Assembly (NCBI GenBank): GCA_902806575.1
Contig: CADCXD010000001.1
Coordinates: 1,116,001 to 1,180,000 of the forward strand
Direction: 5' to 3'
Source of the DNA: Jackrogersella multiformis
Taxonomy: Eukaryota; Ascomycota; Sordariomycetes; Xylariales; Hypoxylaceae
DNA length: 64,000 nt
Notes under the pieces: model-generated
Seen by the model: the letters and a program-made list of their open reading frames with translations, nothing else
Databases searched by the model: none
What the model was told of the DNA's origin: nothing
Shown: positions 24,401 to 29,695 of the stretch, in pieces
Layout of the letters: each line of letters begins with the position of its first letter
Numbering within the stretch: position 1 is the first letter of the stretch
Position numbers and translations under genes: made by a program

Positions 24401-26044
24401 TCTGCGGTCCTCTTTACGATCAATCTCTCGGTTATCTTTTTTCTCATCCTCACGTCTCACTCGGTCGTAATCGTAATCATCATCGTAATTATCTCGACGA
24501 CGCTTCTCTTCAGACTCCCGTTTTAATTCGGGCACTACCTTTTCCCGCCAACGTCTTTGCAGTTCAGATTCTAGATCCAACTCAGATCGCTTTTCTCGAC
24601 GTCCTTCAACACGTTCCTCCCGGACTTCATGAATTTCACGAGGCTCACCACGACTCTTGCGTTTCTCAGTCCTCTCGTCTTGGACGCCAACATCTGAACG
24701 CTTTGACCGGCGTTTACCATCACGATCACGTCTGGTCTCGCGCCTGTCGCGGTCATCCCTGCGGCCAGACTCTATTACTGCTCCTAGTGCTGCTCCAGCT
24801 ATGCCAGCAACAGCAGGTGCCCCAATTAAATTTTTAGACGATGAGCGCTCCGAGTATCTAGAATCAGTTTCCACGGAATCAAGAACTTTCCTAGAAACCG
24901 GTGCTATTGGCTTCGGTTGCTGTATCGGAAGCGGCTGTATGGGTAATGGCGCAGGCCGAGCTCGGGTGGGAAAGTCCTGTTGACTTGACACAATAGATCC
25001 CCCAGCATCAAAGCGGCTTGGGTCAGATGTTGGAACAGGATACACCCGTTGTAACGAGCGGCTCTCGGATAAAACCTCGCTGGGTGGGACTGAGGGTTCA
25101 TACGGTCGGCGCGAGTCGGTGATCGTGGATCGATCAACTTTCTCGAACCCACAAGGGGTCTCAACATAACCACGGAGAGAGTTTACTGGACCAAAGAGAT
25201 TTGGGTCAACCAGCGAAGGTTTTCGGTGAAGGGGCGGGCTAGGATGTGGCGCTTGGAGGGAACGAGGGGGACTCAGAGGGCCTGTGAGTTGCGTAGAAGA
25301 AGGGCCCGGTAGACTAAGGCCCGAGCCGTATGCTAAACCAGAGTCAAATTCCGAGCTAGACGAGTCATCGTCAGAGGCGGATTCCCACTCGGAATCGTCT
25401 GGAGAAGAATCACGACGAGGTTTGGAACTCCCAACCCCTCTGTTCGAGCTCCCGCTATTCGTTCGACGAAACTGAGTCAGGGCCGTGGCCGCACCAAGTA
25501 GCGTCGACGGCCGAGTCCTCCCAGCTGCTCTGAGGTCTTCGGCATTCTGTTGCCTAGCAATCTCGGCGAACCTCCTTCCCAATTCAATTATCTCTTCGTC
25601 AGTCTGCGCGCGTCGCGAGAGAGAAGGCCTCCCATGGTTGCTACTAGGAGGACTAAATTCGCGACTCCTGCGCCGCTCGATATATCCTTTTCCATAGGCG
25701 AGATCCGAGCCAACAGACGAGGAAGAAGAGTTCCCGAATTTAAGAAACCGCTTCTTCTTTACGCGATGTTGCTTCCGCCCATTACTACCAGAGAAGAATT
25801 TGCCAAGTCCGAAACTATATGAGGGTCGGGAGATATTTAATAAGGAGGAAGAGGTAGAGGAGGAAGAAGATATGGGAGAGAAGGCACGCGATCGCTCGTC
25901 TAATTTTTCGTCTCGTTCTTCGTATTGCGGGATAGGCACCGAGATTTGTTGGTTTTGAAGCTGCTCTCGAGAATCCCTCCGCTCTTTGCGCCGGCGGCGA
26001 GAGGATTCAGGACTCCGCCGGCGATGATGCTCTCGCGTCATCAT
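6419..26044 (-). CDS. lah: Giant leashin-type / involucrin-repeat protein (candidate Woronin-body tether)
   Basis: One frame of 6,541 codons, ATG ATG at 26044/26041 to TAG at 6419-6421. Order along the protein: a basic Arg/Ser-rich N-terminus; a Ser-rich patch with a short basic motif before residue 110; a helical DEEIIELGRRFAEIARQQ segment near 150; a long disordered Glu/Pro/Lys/Ser region with repeats and many KKSKKDKKKK blocks (about 600-6000); a coiled coil at about 6061-6200; and a compact C-terminal region at about 6205-6450, containing MSMTMNMIWEFVFTRYLFG. This matches what I recall of fungal involucrin repeat proteins, the family of leashin (LAH), which tethers Woronin bodies at septa or the cortex; Aspergillus has one giant polypeptide, Neurospora two. 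Family is fairly secure; tether function is inference. A likely 96-nt intron (7946-8041) reduces the protein to 6,509 residues. Extensive antisense open frames are composition shadows. It is convergent with the Zn2Cys6 gene. Confidence 0.8.
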   Translation of the reverse strand: MMTREHHRRRSPESSRRRRKERRDSREQLQNQQISVPIPQYEERDEKLDERSRAFSPISSSSSTSSSLLNISRPSYSFGLGKFFSGSNGRKQHRVKKKRFLKFGNSSSSSVGSDLAYGKGYIERRRSREFSPPSSNHGRPSLSRRAQTDEEIIELGRRFAEIARQQNAEDLRAAGRTRPSTLLGAATALTQFRRTNSGSSNRGVGSSKPRRDSSPDDSEWESASDDDSSSSEFDSGLAYGSGLSLPGPSSTQLTGPLSPPRSLQAPHPSPPLHRKPSLVDPNLFGPVNSLRGYVETPCGFEKVDRSTITDSRRPYEPSVPPSEVLSESRSLQRVYPVPTSDPSRFDAGGSIVSSQQDFPTRARPAPLPIQPLPIQQPKPIAPVSRKVLDSVETDSRYSERSSSKNLIGAPAVAGIAGAALGAVIESGRRDDRDRRETRRDRDGKRRSKRSDVGVQDERTEKRKSRGEPREIHEVREERVEGRREKRSELDLESELQRRWREKVVPELKRESEEKRRRDNYDDDYDYDRVRREDEKKDNREIDRKEDRREEHRDERRDKDRASRSDSQNYKPLQGPGFPPQEAPVDPFQFQVADDAFQTPLYTTPKRPLTPNIITVDREPDFSRFEIQEDDTRPQERLSRKDSYERELRDAHDIYKAAEHATAPVSAAAFAAATAAVIAEDRRGRSHSRGGDASSRNRSRRGDSPRRERDTVLEDANRYYREAELARRMKEEERSRASGESSVVDKWKQEHKQKAVEIVQPPEMDHPKKKSPYDGPDADVRIDNVLQHPSELSRFRVPDIKGLSQPSIFVTRDPSAERERPMLNIVRPTPVPSPMPEEQLLAKESSYEPTKKVVTPTSKATPDVVIEPQGETSASPPTSKAVSWGENQTKHYVVESPEREDDPYSGAKVVIPAKTPRSRKKSAWGMIAAAVGGASDEAPSSSISDRAMETAKNRRASKDLEKSTNRRASAQIETTYDSPPIPGPKPPSPRSAQMPGTFAEDPVFTANIAAALAGSGFDPNIVIDDASFHRRDSPPTSTDSDGYRTPFVESVTDLGISNTSRPGVSQDSQEHGFVIGEVSETPSDKKDISSDTNSRILSELNKKERRKQEKTIERDGSEKPEVIVDNRKATGTSRSIPEDSWDASSGKISNKESKRREKAARAQSLEEDASRKEQNLEAEFMGAAAADEENSLLRKKSKKSKKAIVVQGDSRQPDSTESSKVIISADAFQDLQDAKTIERPKITIPVNAFQDVQDAKTVQFDDGWDFQKSRRGSRRDQDISESPSRSTSKPQISEDTSRNPVESKLFSTPDDEWDPSRKNSRRSRHDSGAYGSSSRSVPVSELSMESSYRVVDADSIPTTQEEWDTPKKGKKKSKRDSGVYGSPSRSAPASEASSEIGKRAVDPDATSFPDDDQELLKRSKMIRRGTIDDEFAASPLQSVDWDTPKKSKKSKRDSMAYDSSSRVEPPDDIVESPKEMTESFNDWQSKETAATEGELGTPKSSKTKSMRDSTTFDDLPSTPVSRPAALSEASMSNSKQSKQDGEVYDSPSRSTLASDIGVDSSPNKGKKKKKRRSTAGDFPEGDGKPDESEPPDRGKDRFEVSDREVSSIMSDPPRYDDHTPSKSRSRFDISDDAKSVSSAPGSTDRRDRKSSKSEKDKRGSGNSSFFDRFKSTIGIPEEKERSRKSEEDKKNSFLGNAGTLGAGAGLMGVDITPTSQESRSNATNAPLEEEAQTVPFTPERQSTLPLETEFIDPEIVPREIRPAIDPQYGDLLPLPPSLPGSPVPELGDNFPDLPESRPETPELERHLREIHSHIRRRSAHETPTRPKTPSQSAIPIQFRLGHRHTPSNGRSSPTVSPIVGNSEIGSESKSRSRPTSWEGSREFKPLLLLQRASRGSIGSIGSFDISSSPERESPLRDVSPSESEIREHRSQSLRRLLAESPDHNPSLRESAFATPAVSTFNEPFSASEVKHVAEISKFTDHSTASKPTNESSHLRDLELDDFHLAPVPEQPILEAAEDAELLPPMPVSAASTLTVHSPDELSPLTKGPSDIHTPLIPSTLAPTQERMDLGETVENSLGKSNLESVTPDIETVVPTTSESELATALSNRNPSQETEFVDSLEAQDKNIPIAQVVLEEEMSKSVDTLATAQSNIEATLPNEKISSPLLEGQSDEVPERKLSHVEELTLEVSPSVDVLPVPEEALPSTSASEQVPITEKLEASKEDVPQSSRQIEYSKQESSPPSHPSDQGGWLSSLTSSWRSGLLSRPWRAPDDLDNPAKEQGAKGSTAAEAPTPGPTSLEAREEQLNEELSTGITITPDPEPETSDVQQDTNPISPKENKNRELEVVDPDLDQQVVADTQNPGLDKSHTRLTEDDQPSDNISQEPSYVQPSLNEEAPGQEEPIVTDELSEVQDESINVKEKAPVVETEAHTTEPEPEPASIQPEPTTTENEPSINELDATLVGTDPAVLKSEIVVPQLEPSIIGPETTTAEQEINEVAITELQTTDVEKEVAAAEMEPTVVESETPADKLELIVEPEPTVLEREPAVTEKEIPVAEAESSMLKRESIVAEQEPAPTKDDPTIAEEEKLEQPVSFLEPSTSASKKDKKKKKKSKKQQSLENDQSEPTTPLGESARLVEQLTQESNVEGPGVPHIESQAFSQDQSVVANTSNFSLDKPPAQPDQPDVVIPQELRDVQPSLPEEVPSTPKKSKKKKGKKTQTAEPEPEAEAAGNQSPAQEQESQPIPVEEPSAPAVREAEAAPQTGSQGLGSPPEGDVEVSVDRKETNRQPIPLSKDESINEEMPLEEPLKFDEINPDGKQTSRELTFSNEPVEPTLTEPRPYSLDDPQPTPPLGLGQEQSLATSQLVFEEVQMPSETVKSEEPADVSTLNEDLKNEQQHERQHTLMETSSQGPVVQDSKSLENVNVDESSLQPNVLLSGEHAREQQVPASSDPPETPLYDSNLTKKKSSEQIEAAGGPSVLNVVTDESQPSSLLNEPVVEESREMALSQEESGSRKEGENNAKRHDTSEPAAVETETTQELAPQTTPSEVIVDEPLIISKVPEYPGQESTEPAGDNLLLEVISTGTKSKKGEKTHQNSDAIGLANEPEPPKVEELSTESQPDAEIVHEPVTEQAEPTGDDVLPEADNSSKKSKKKGKKNRQALDTPALGDEPKSSNPVEESVTVETDADSRRIIDDSHIPALEPNPAAGNQLEEAQAPEPDSTPSKKQKKKDKKKKRGSTQIEPITSDIPHKKSEDLDAQGNANDETAPPIEPTIGVDTVTGNTQVDEAQDETADDIGSASKKSKKSQLQQTQTRGNTEETSASSIIAPEVSAEPNTISKEAEQTKKEDSDLGVTLTSTKESKEDNKERRQSIQFAEPVEQGPMEVPTEEALEFPTSHAAFNTDWASVSIPPPPDFWSKPEGQLGDVDDSLKTENEPSEDQLIDPLDWLIQDIESKRESEAPIAEGTLEPTESSVSVMPEEPSTQKETEDSVDVGADDYKGRSLEETSPKDKFDHVQKSSVEVIPTELQGINTQNPVEPVIVQEFTMHDGLQVPPGQDTRPTESGTTNVSYPQDGTEQPTEVQTEDGVSVTPQLDKSTVVAPTIIEDDQSKDFTEPIVTSESQAKPTTTVQDATSTAPEESSVVTKKSKKDKKKRKSKGQDTLDSISGTATPAKEPRTEVPSSEQVELPSTISQDQIEPVQIAPDVPMTVEPEELALPPQEDDSQSVVTKKAKKDKKKKKKGSQAQDPEPELAPEPSTLPTEEPAPKRPQSPARDTSQLQDAEPLNLPLTEVTEIQQLPTENELSGQSNLSVPEIAETTTDTSVLVPTTQEPESQVPNIVDVAVQPQDVEQKPVIRTEKAVDDVPVIEPVPETIPTEKVVGPSVQEEVGQVASPIDNAVLEQVPASEPPVIDREALETPTTPKSKKDKKKKKKRGSQAALDDTVSTPSQDISESVSGAQTPVVHEATSSTESVMPIASNDVSLSTSYKADEPAGSAVAQDISVSVPDNEPAVEVKDVAEPSPNPVEPFPNQPTSSIQAEPDLESKIPEKVSVEETKDGEDDKLTTSEDTEVHQQSLEQQAEDDPVAFTMDEQTELGISAPVEALKDEDSTGLVSPKKGKKGEKAKRGSTLIEDVPQVEQSQAPKEIGSATEQIETGAPTPEQVPKNEDITELGSAKASHSDDVQPREEQIQLEAEPVAEPVAEPTTESVIEPHVGETMVTEPLVPESVKDENVSDDVPAKKDNKDKQKQSTSLLADELTPQQEQAESTGDLAAGTSAPEQTESESPKDRDITNVTPSKKSKKDKRKKRTSTPELEPEPQTPTEPEPDVASQPSESSLVPSPSDAPAVVADTTIIAKEDLATGPSELLPKSADEMPIVDIQDSIPHTEEGLSTEQPAQVTDEKIVRGPSPDSNAHVPKPIPIEGVTTIAITSEPPVESAAHPEVVSQVAEEQAKGILPPSPKEQESVPSIEEPVQSETSDDILQTVASEEQAISIQEDAPKSEEALQPTETAQVEEPFKSGEYAQIQEPTGTEEPPQPKSSLGEEILEREKLAEIEEPTQLEEPVQLELTSQESLKAEESVLPSEATADIIQAVDSERQVEPTQQEELSRAEEPVQGLEPSKLEGSGQSQELKNIEELTQSEEPVRLESPPQKASPTEEPVQKEPPQLEEYVPQPSKPEEPTQTEQLAQLDESTHLTEEPASTLDEPELSPAKKSKKDKKKKKKRASQNEPELQLETAPTSERPVEQLSLPQQPQEPQQVDNQPAPNTPTTVTDSANQDILPEVSTPKKSKKKKKRASQVDPELGSGTATPSELQTQPILSEEQPESQPTVEKSILTKEVETLNDVFSDVPTSEGKGKAKELAASTAEPELEHGLEVENEPVEPAGAEAVFSLTEQPAERITEPVNPISEVDTLPVIDTTSVDVQEENLQPPVAEAESSNHPDQDHVRDLVKEEEKETGVPVDHEDILPKPEQDLTIYPEAENMAKDTPTDSIGGVIIEATQDPLDNQDILPSTDIDKGECKAEILDNPELDTQEVPRADTQSQDLSDAKRHNETVASGESLAIEEQLQAEPKDMRKSNDTPEMKDVQQQEHFPADQQVTTDSSAPKDPEPQSSPISRKKSKKDKKKKRANAQSELEPGGELSETIATEPTTQEPETIIVNEGEWPESLTKSKKNKNYREATGTSTPMESMEAVLANAPPETLTEENAPGKLTQEEILEVDGQSSKAKDIQEETPPKPKDQDENAEDFNISHPAKGTVTDSENDRQVSPAEDEQRAQLDEAPANEIAQDNQDHVELSVPVSAPRTPLTTARPVISVDLSPAQLSSHVEHDRPFDQSPQPGKKARIDVSNDDAMILEPFLRQADVPLLNLEGSSYEIPESSQLTDHHMIRAEGSNAVLQDITPSREIAASYLESQPISTGDKHTTFEENKGGKQISNAALLPLITPQREIAASYFEGYSTSAIEAVDSKLEVNTQETASNTRTIPPGDVSASHPESQPSQQEPKHVEENTQPIKSEEARGPSPIQDTTPSAREIAVALMQSRPKSSGEKIETPKDAELTITETVSTPLPTRDVALSPGKSSGSKKSKKGKKQKSIDKRTTDTEDIFDDPALWESSERKPLEEGGRLDADTGNFWTGLNAEVENQTEPPPSDPLKTDSSGDLPRQDSFVGNVESPIVGREAQRDLPEPRDDSHESSTSKELPTSEIIEKLDDLDTSEHAQEPSEPAKELKVDDTPPKPLTPRPLSYLNSGRNSPRVLPPVEEETHEEIEKERKIQRGDGSSRVPITIEPNKDSGFITDTPHPKRRSFVDPSLRDSGVHLRDSPEITPKKQTAALEEEANAIKTPSPEEKQKKKLGLGSETPKLETPVTRNHEGDEVQGITDPKKSRSPSSSKYQDVGQRSVSDNISRTSTPRTENQPRRSASNTSISRFRTPDPLRYRPESPGSFNFRSGTNTPPLSLRRVDRRMSGDLRSLSSNLSNNNASGENLHQSTTPVANEGRVRAKDMTDVYVSNNNDLFHSYSLTSDVFKMGTILFANNLHLQDGYGEGRIGSPRSPTRPQSMRRRQSMQVLELESRVEQLIAENRALADAKVHAEKNLNNQAVSVITERDAEIESLKASLEWLRKEVTRLTEINEGLHSANNVLALQHNEKYGQLESRHTSTSKELEEHRFARGQYTKTLQEKDAEIQELRTQLEATKEQVREMQRQILATKPPDAEFLRLKDEDHFDHRCQQLCSHVQQWVLRFSKFSDMRACRLTNEINDEKIIDRLDNSVLDGSDVDEYLSDRVRRRDIFMSMTMNMIWEFVFTRYLFGMDREQRQKLKSLEKLLLEVGPPQAVRQWRAVTLTLLSKRPAFGDQRNQDTEAVVQAVFQTLCMILPPPSNLESQIQSQLRRVMREAVDLSIEMRTQRAEYTMLPPLQPEYDGNGDLARSVSFNSALMNERSGDKKSNEQYEADGAIVRTVLFPLVVKKGDDNGVGDEEIVICPAQVLVAKPPRNPTIRMVTPTSDAGGVPLSRGATPSVSMTGHSTVSVQMQDAPLPIPTPPHETDYI
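7946..8041 (-). other. Stop-free, frame-preserving intron in the giant gene
   Basis: On the minus strand a perfect GTAAGT donor lies at 8041-8036 and a CTGCAG acceptor ends at 7946; a TGCTAATA branch-like site lies just before the acceptor. The 96 nt equal 32 codons with no stop, so the reading frame is open whether or not it is spliced. The 32 residues (starting VSNNNDLF) are hydrophobic and Asn-rich, unlike the charged flanks. It sits at codon 6001, just before the SPR-rich linker and coiled coil. Confidence 0.75.
12000..12560 (-). repeat. Involucrin-like Glu/Gln/Pro short repeats in the giant protein
   Basis: At about residues 4495-4680, short units of the form E-E-P-x-Q / L-E-E-P-V-Q recur many times with spacing of 5-15 residues. 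This is the kind of Glu/Gln periodicity that gave fungal homologues the name involucrin repeat protein. A second region of E-P-x-V-x-E units lies at about residues 2430-2580 (nucleotides about 18300-18760). Confidence 0.6.
21334..22219 (-). repeat. Degenerate WDTPKKSKKSKRDS module repeats in the giant protein
   Basis: At roughly residues 1275-1570, a unit of about 50-65 residues recurs. Each copy carries a W-D-[TP]-[PS] start, a Lys/Ser basic block ending RDS, then a Y-[DG]-S-[PS]-SRS segment and an acidic ASE-type spacer. At least five copies can be aligned by eye, with drift between them. The basic blocks with Ser look like kinase-type sites, which is inference. Confidence 0.6.
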
Positions 26045-29000
26045 CTTAAAGGGTTAGACTTCCTACGTATAATCGAGTCCATTCAGGAATACTCTATATA
26101 ATTGATACTTCAGAGAGTATAATTAAGGTAATTAGGTAAGGTTGTATACCGTCGCAACGGCTCGAAAGTCGAGTATGTAACGAACCTTGGAAGTTCGATG
26201 TTTTGTTTAGATCCCGGCTACAAACAACTGTGGGGACATACAAACGAGCTAAAACCGAGCTGCTGCTGCTACTGCTGGCTGCTGGCTGCTGGCTGCTGCT
26301 GTTGCTCTACTCTTACTATCTTGCTGGACTGATAGCAGTAGAGCTAGGAAGGAAGCCCCACATAAGGCCTACTGCTACGCTTAGGTGTGTTTAATAAACG
26401 CTCGGGGCTGGGGTTCTGGGTGAGAGCGGGTGGCTGGGGTCCATTTTCGCCGCTTCCCACTCCTTGTCGCAAAATAATTTTAATAAAAAAAAGTTGGAAG
26501 GAGGCCCTCAGCTCCCAAGTTGCCTCCCCCCCCCCTAAGACTGGAAACTCAAGAGGGGATTCGGCGACAATCCCATCACGTGGGTTACATATCAAACCCT
26601 TCCTATTACTGGCTAGCATAGACCCAATTGTCATCGCTCATCGTCAAATCGATCTCTAGATTAATATGGATTGCCACGTCAATGGCTTCGTGCTAACCAC
26701 TCTTTGCTTCCCACACCTTAAAAGCACAGATGAAGCACGGACAGCTAATCTCAATCTCTCCTCTTGTCTCTACCAGAAGGAAACTACACAAGGCACTAGG
26801 GTTTAGGCAGGTCGATAGCCGAAGAGCTGACTATTCACTACCTACCTCCTAGGTATTCAATGGCGAAGACACATAGGTAGGTATTCAGCTTGCATAGGTC
26901 TGTAGCACTCGACCGGCGGTCGTGTGTCCAAAGGGAATTCGTCTGTTCATATTGGCGATACCACACAGAACTGGATTGGCGACACGAAGCCCTTGGCCAT
27001 GACACAGACAAGCTGGATTGGTGTCACTTTTCAGTCGGTCTGTTTCAATCGGGTTGTAAACTAGAGATTCCAGTTACGGTATACATGTCTCGGAGGCCTA
27101 AATGTCGTAGTCGCTAATATTTCGCTGATATTAAGGACGGCTGTTAGAAAGGTAATGTTGATACGTATTTCGCATCTCTTCAATCGATAGCTCGGGTCGA
27201 GCTAAATGTAATGACATTTCCAAAAAGTAACCGTTGGTTTATTATCCTCCACTTAAGGTGAAGCCGAAGGTTGGGAGGCAAATGAACTTCTGAAGATATA
27301 CGTAGAGTTTAGTGCTGGAGATATGCAGAATCCATACAAGTAGAATGCCAGGTTTTGATACACAGAACTCAACAATAGTAGGTCTAGGTAGATTATATAC
27401 CCACCTACCTAGGTACCTATGTAGTATATCTCTTGGTCATTCTTATAAATGCTTAGGTCCTATCTACTTTATTACATGTAAGCTATTACTAAATGGACTC
27501 TCATTTACACCAACCTACATCGGTAGGTACCATGGTGAGATGAATACCTTGGGATACAGTACATAAAAGGGATAGGACGAGAACAAACTAGCCACATGAA
27601 GCATAATTCGATAATCACGAGCGCATTTGTTAAGAAGCTGACTACACTAGGTGTTGGTCAATACGAGTATAAGCGGCTGGTAGTACTTTTATTAGATACG
27701 TGGCTTTATTACAAAGTAGAGTCATCATTAATACAAGTCTTACAATGAATTTATATTGATTTATTTACTTAGGGACTTCGTATCTAATGAAGGCAGTATA
27801 GGAACATAAGTGAATACCTAGGTATATTAACTGAATGTACTAGGTACCTATAAAGTTTTCCTAATTAATACATGAGAAGTGCTTATCAACTACCTAGGTA
27901 CCTAGGGTAGCTAAACAAGCATAGAATTTGTGAGGGTATTGATAGCCGTCTTTATAAACTTCTCGTCCAAGAGATCTAGAACCAGCGGTGATACCCTATC
28001 AGGTTAGATTGGTAGTTTAAATGTTTGGAGTAAGTTATGGGTACATGTAATCGGCTTAATTCGTTTACATCCACCATCTCGACCATCCCGAAGGTTACGA
28101 CTCGCACATAGTTTCTAGATGACCTTAACTTAGATTCCGAACTGCCCCAATCTGATCTAAACTTTGTCGTTCAGATGGTATAGTGTATACTTAGGTACAT
28201 ATGTATTAGCATTCGATTTACCTAGGTATGTACAGGTATGTAAGGACCCAAGTTAAAAGGCTAAGGGTTTCAAATTGAATTTGAGGCACGTCATCTTGTA
28301 TCACGATTACACCGATTACACCAATGTTATACTATACTATGCAGGTATGTAGAAATCCGCATTCCAACATATAATCACTTACCTAGTAATTACATAACCT
28401 AGGTAAGATAGCGGATCCTTCTCATGTACATAGCAGCATAGTACACCATGGATGCGGCAAAAGGCAGAGTTTCATTGGATGGCTTGTGCGGCGAGCGGTC
28501 CTAAAATCAACACCATTTGGCGAACTGGCGAGTCAGATCCGTCATAAACAATCACGTAAAAGTACCAGCATACCTATCTTAGGTAGGTACTTAGGCAGAA
28601 GGAAGCTCCACCTTGGCATAGGTATCTTTGATATCTATGAGATTGTCAGTTGATGCAGTGTTCTCTGATAATGCACCTATTCACGAAGCGCATACTGACC
28701 AGGTACCTACCTAGGTATGTAAGATTATGCTTCAAGGCGTAAATTTAGTAAATGACCAATTATATTAGATTGGATATAATATATTATGCAGTTGCTATAA
28801 ACTTGTCGCTCTCTTCGCACTGCTCTTTCCATATTTTGTAGTTATTAAGATTTAAAACGCAGAATAAAGGCCACTTCAAATCTCAATGGCGGCTCGTGGG
28901 GGTCCACAGTCCCACTCTACAAATTTAATGTAACTCTTGGCCTAAGCAGTGTCGCGCAGAATTGAAGGAGCATTTGAAAGAAATCGAAGGAGAGAAAAAA

Positions 29001-29417
29001 AATTCAATTATTGTTCGGTTCAACGCTAGACTAGGTACTAGGTACCAGATACGGTTACTACGCTTATCAGTAATCCCTGTACATACGAAAGGAAAGCACA
29101 TTGGAACGACAACATGAACACAGTTGTTTTCTTAAATTCGTCAGTTGTATCGTCGGGTTAATCTACCTTTGTACTTTTTGCCAGATATATACTTTATTTC
29201 TTCCCTAACTAACACGAAATCCAACTTCACTTCAATCGCACTCGGCACAAGGTCAATTGTTTCTGTCGCAGTCTCGTCACCCCTGAGACATTCGCCTTTA
29301 TTATCTCTGAATATTTGAAAAGTGGCTGAAGCCACCTTGGCCTTCCCTTTCGCCTTCCCTCCCCCCGTCCTCGCCTGTCGACAGCCTCTCCCGTTTGAGG
29401 ACTGAGGACTGCGGCAG
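26045..29417. other. Gene-poor divergent spacer with dispersed palindromic repeats
   Basis: This spacer separates the giant gene (minus) from the mannosyltransferase (plus) and must hold both promoters. A CTG/GCTGCTG microsatellite lies at about 26261-26312, and a minus-strand TATATAG-like element at about 26090, some 45 bp from the giant gene's start. TACCTAGGTA-family motifs occur near 26850-26880, 27400-27420, 27835-27910, 28195-28230, 28570-28595, 28700-28720 and 29030-29045. No protein-coding or RNA gene is supported. Confidence 0.6.
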
Positions 29418-29607
29418 AAGGCAAAAACGAATCTGGCGCCCCTCGACTCCGATAACGAAGTTTCTTCTTCCTCTTTTAGCGACCGCCCTGCGATCGCTCA
29501 CCGTCGGAGACGATCTTCTGCAGGCAGCGACTCTGGTAATCGCGTTCCTCCTCTGCGTCTGGGCCATCAGGCCCAGTACTTGCAGCCGACTCTGAGCCCA
29601 ATACCTG
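29418..29607 (+). other. Candidate upstream coding exon of the mannosyltransferase (no ATG)
   Basis: This open segment is in phase with the mannosyltransferase once an intron at 29608-29678 is removed (donor GTATGT, branch TCACTAAT, acceptor CGCAG). The joined frame reads Ser/Arg/Pro-rich protein ending PTLSPIPG-TPNIP directly into the MSLSRSPSPVP start, with the same composition as the accepted N-terminus. There is no ATG in the segment. The nearest start-like codon is ACG at 29427 (next residues NLAPLDSD), or a further upstream exon joins at an AG at 29417. Confidence 0.45.
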
Positions 29608-29695
29608 GTATGTTGGCTGCTTACCTATTTGCGCCTCCACCAAATCGCACAATCTCACTAATACAACCTACGCCGCAGGTACTCCCAATATCCCA

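Noticed and set aside
6419..26044. Giant gene as a polyketide or non-ribosomal peptide synthetase
   Set aside because: Despite its size it has no ketosynthase, adenylation or carrier motifs; it is low complexity with a terminal coiled coil.
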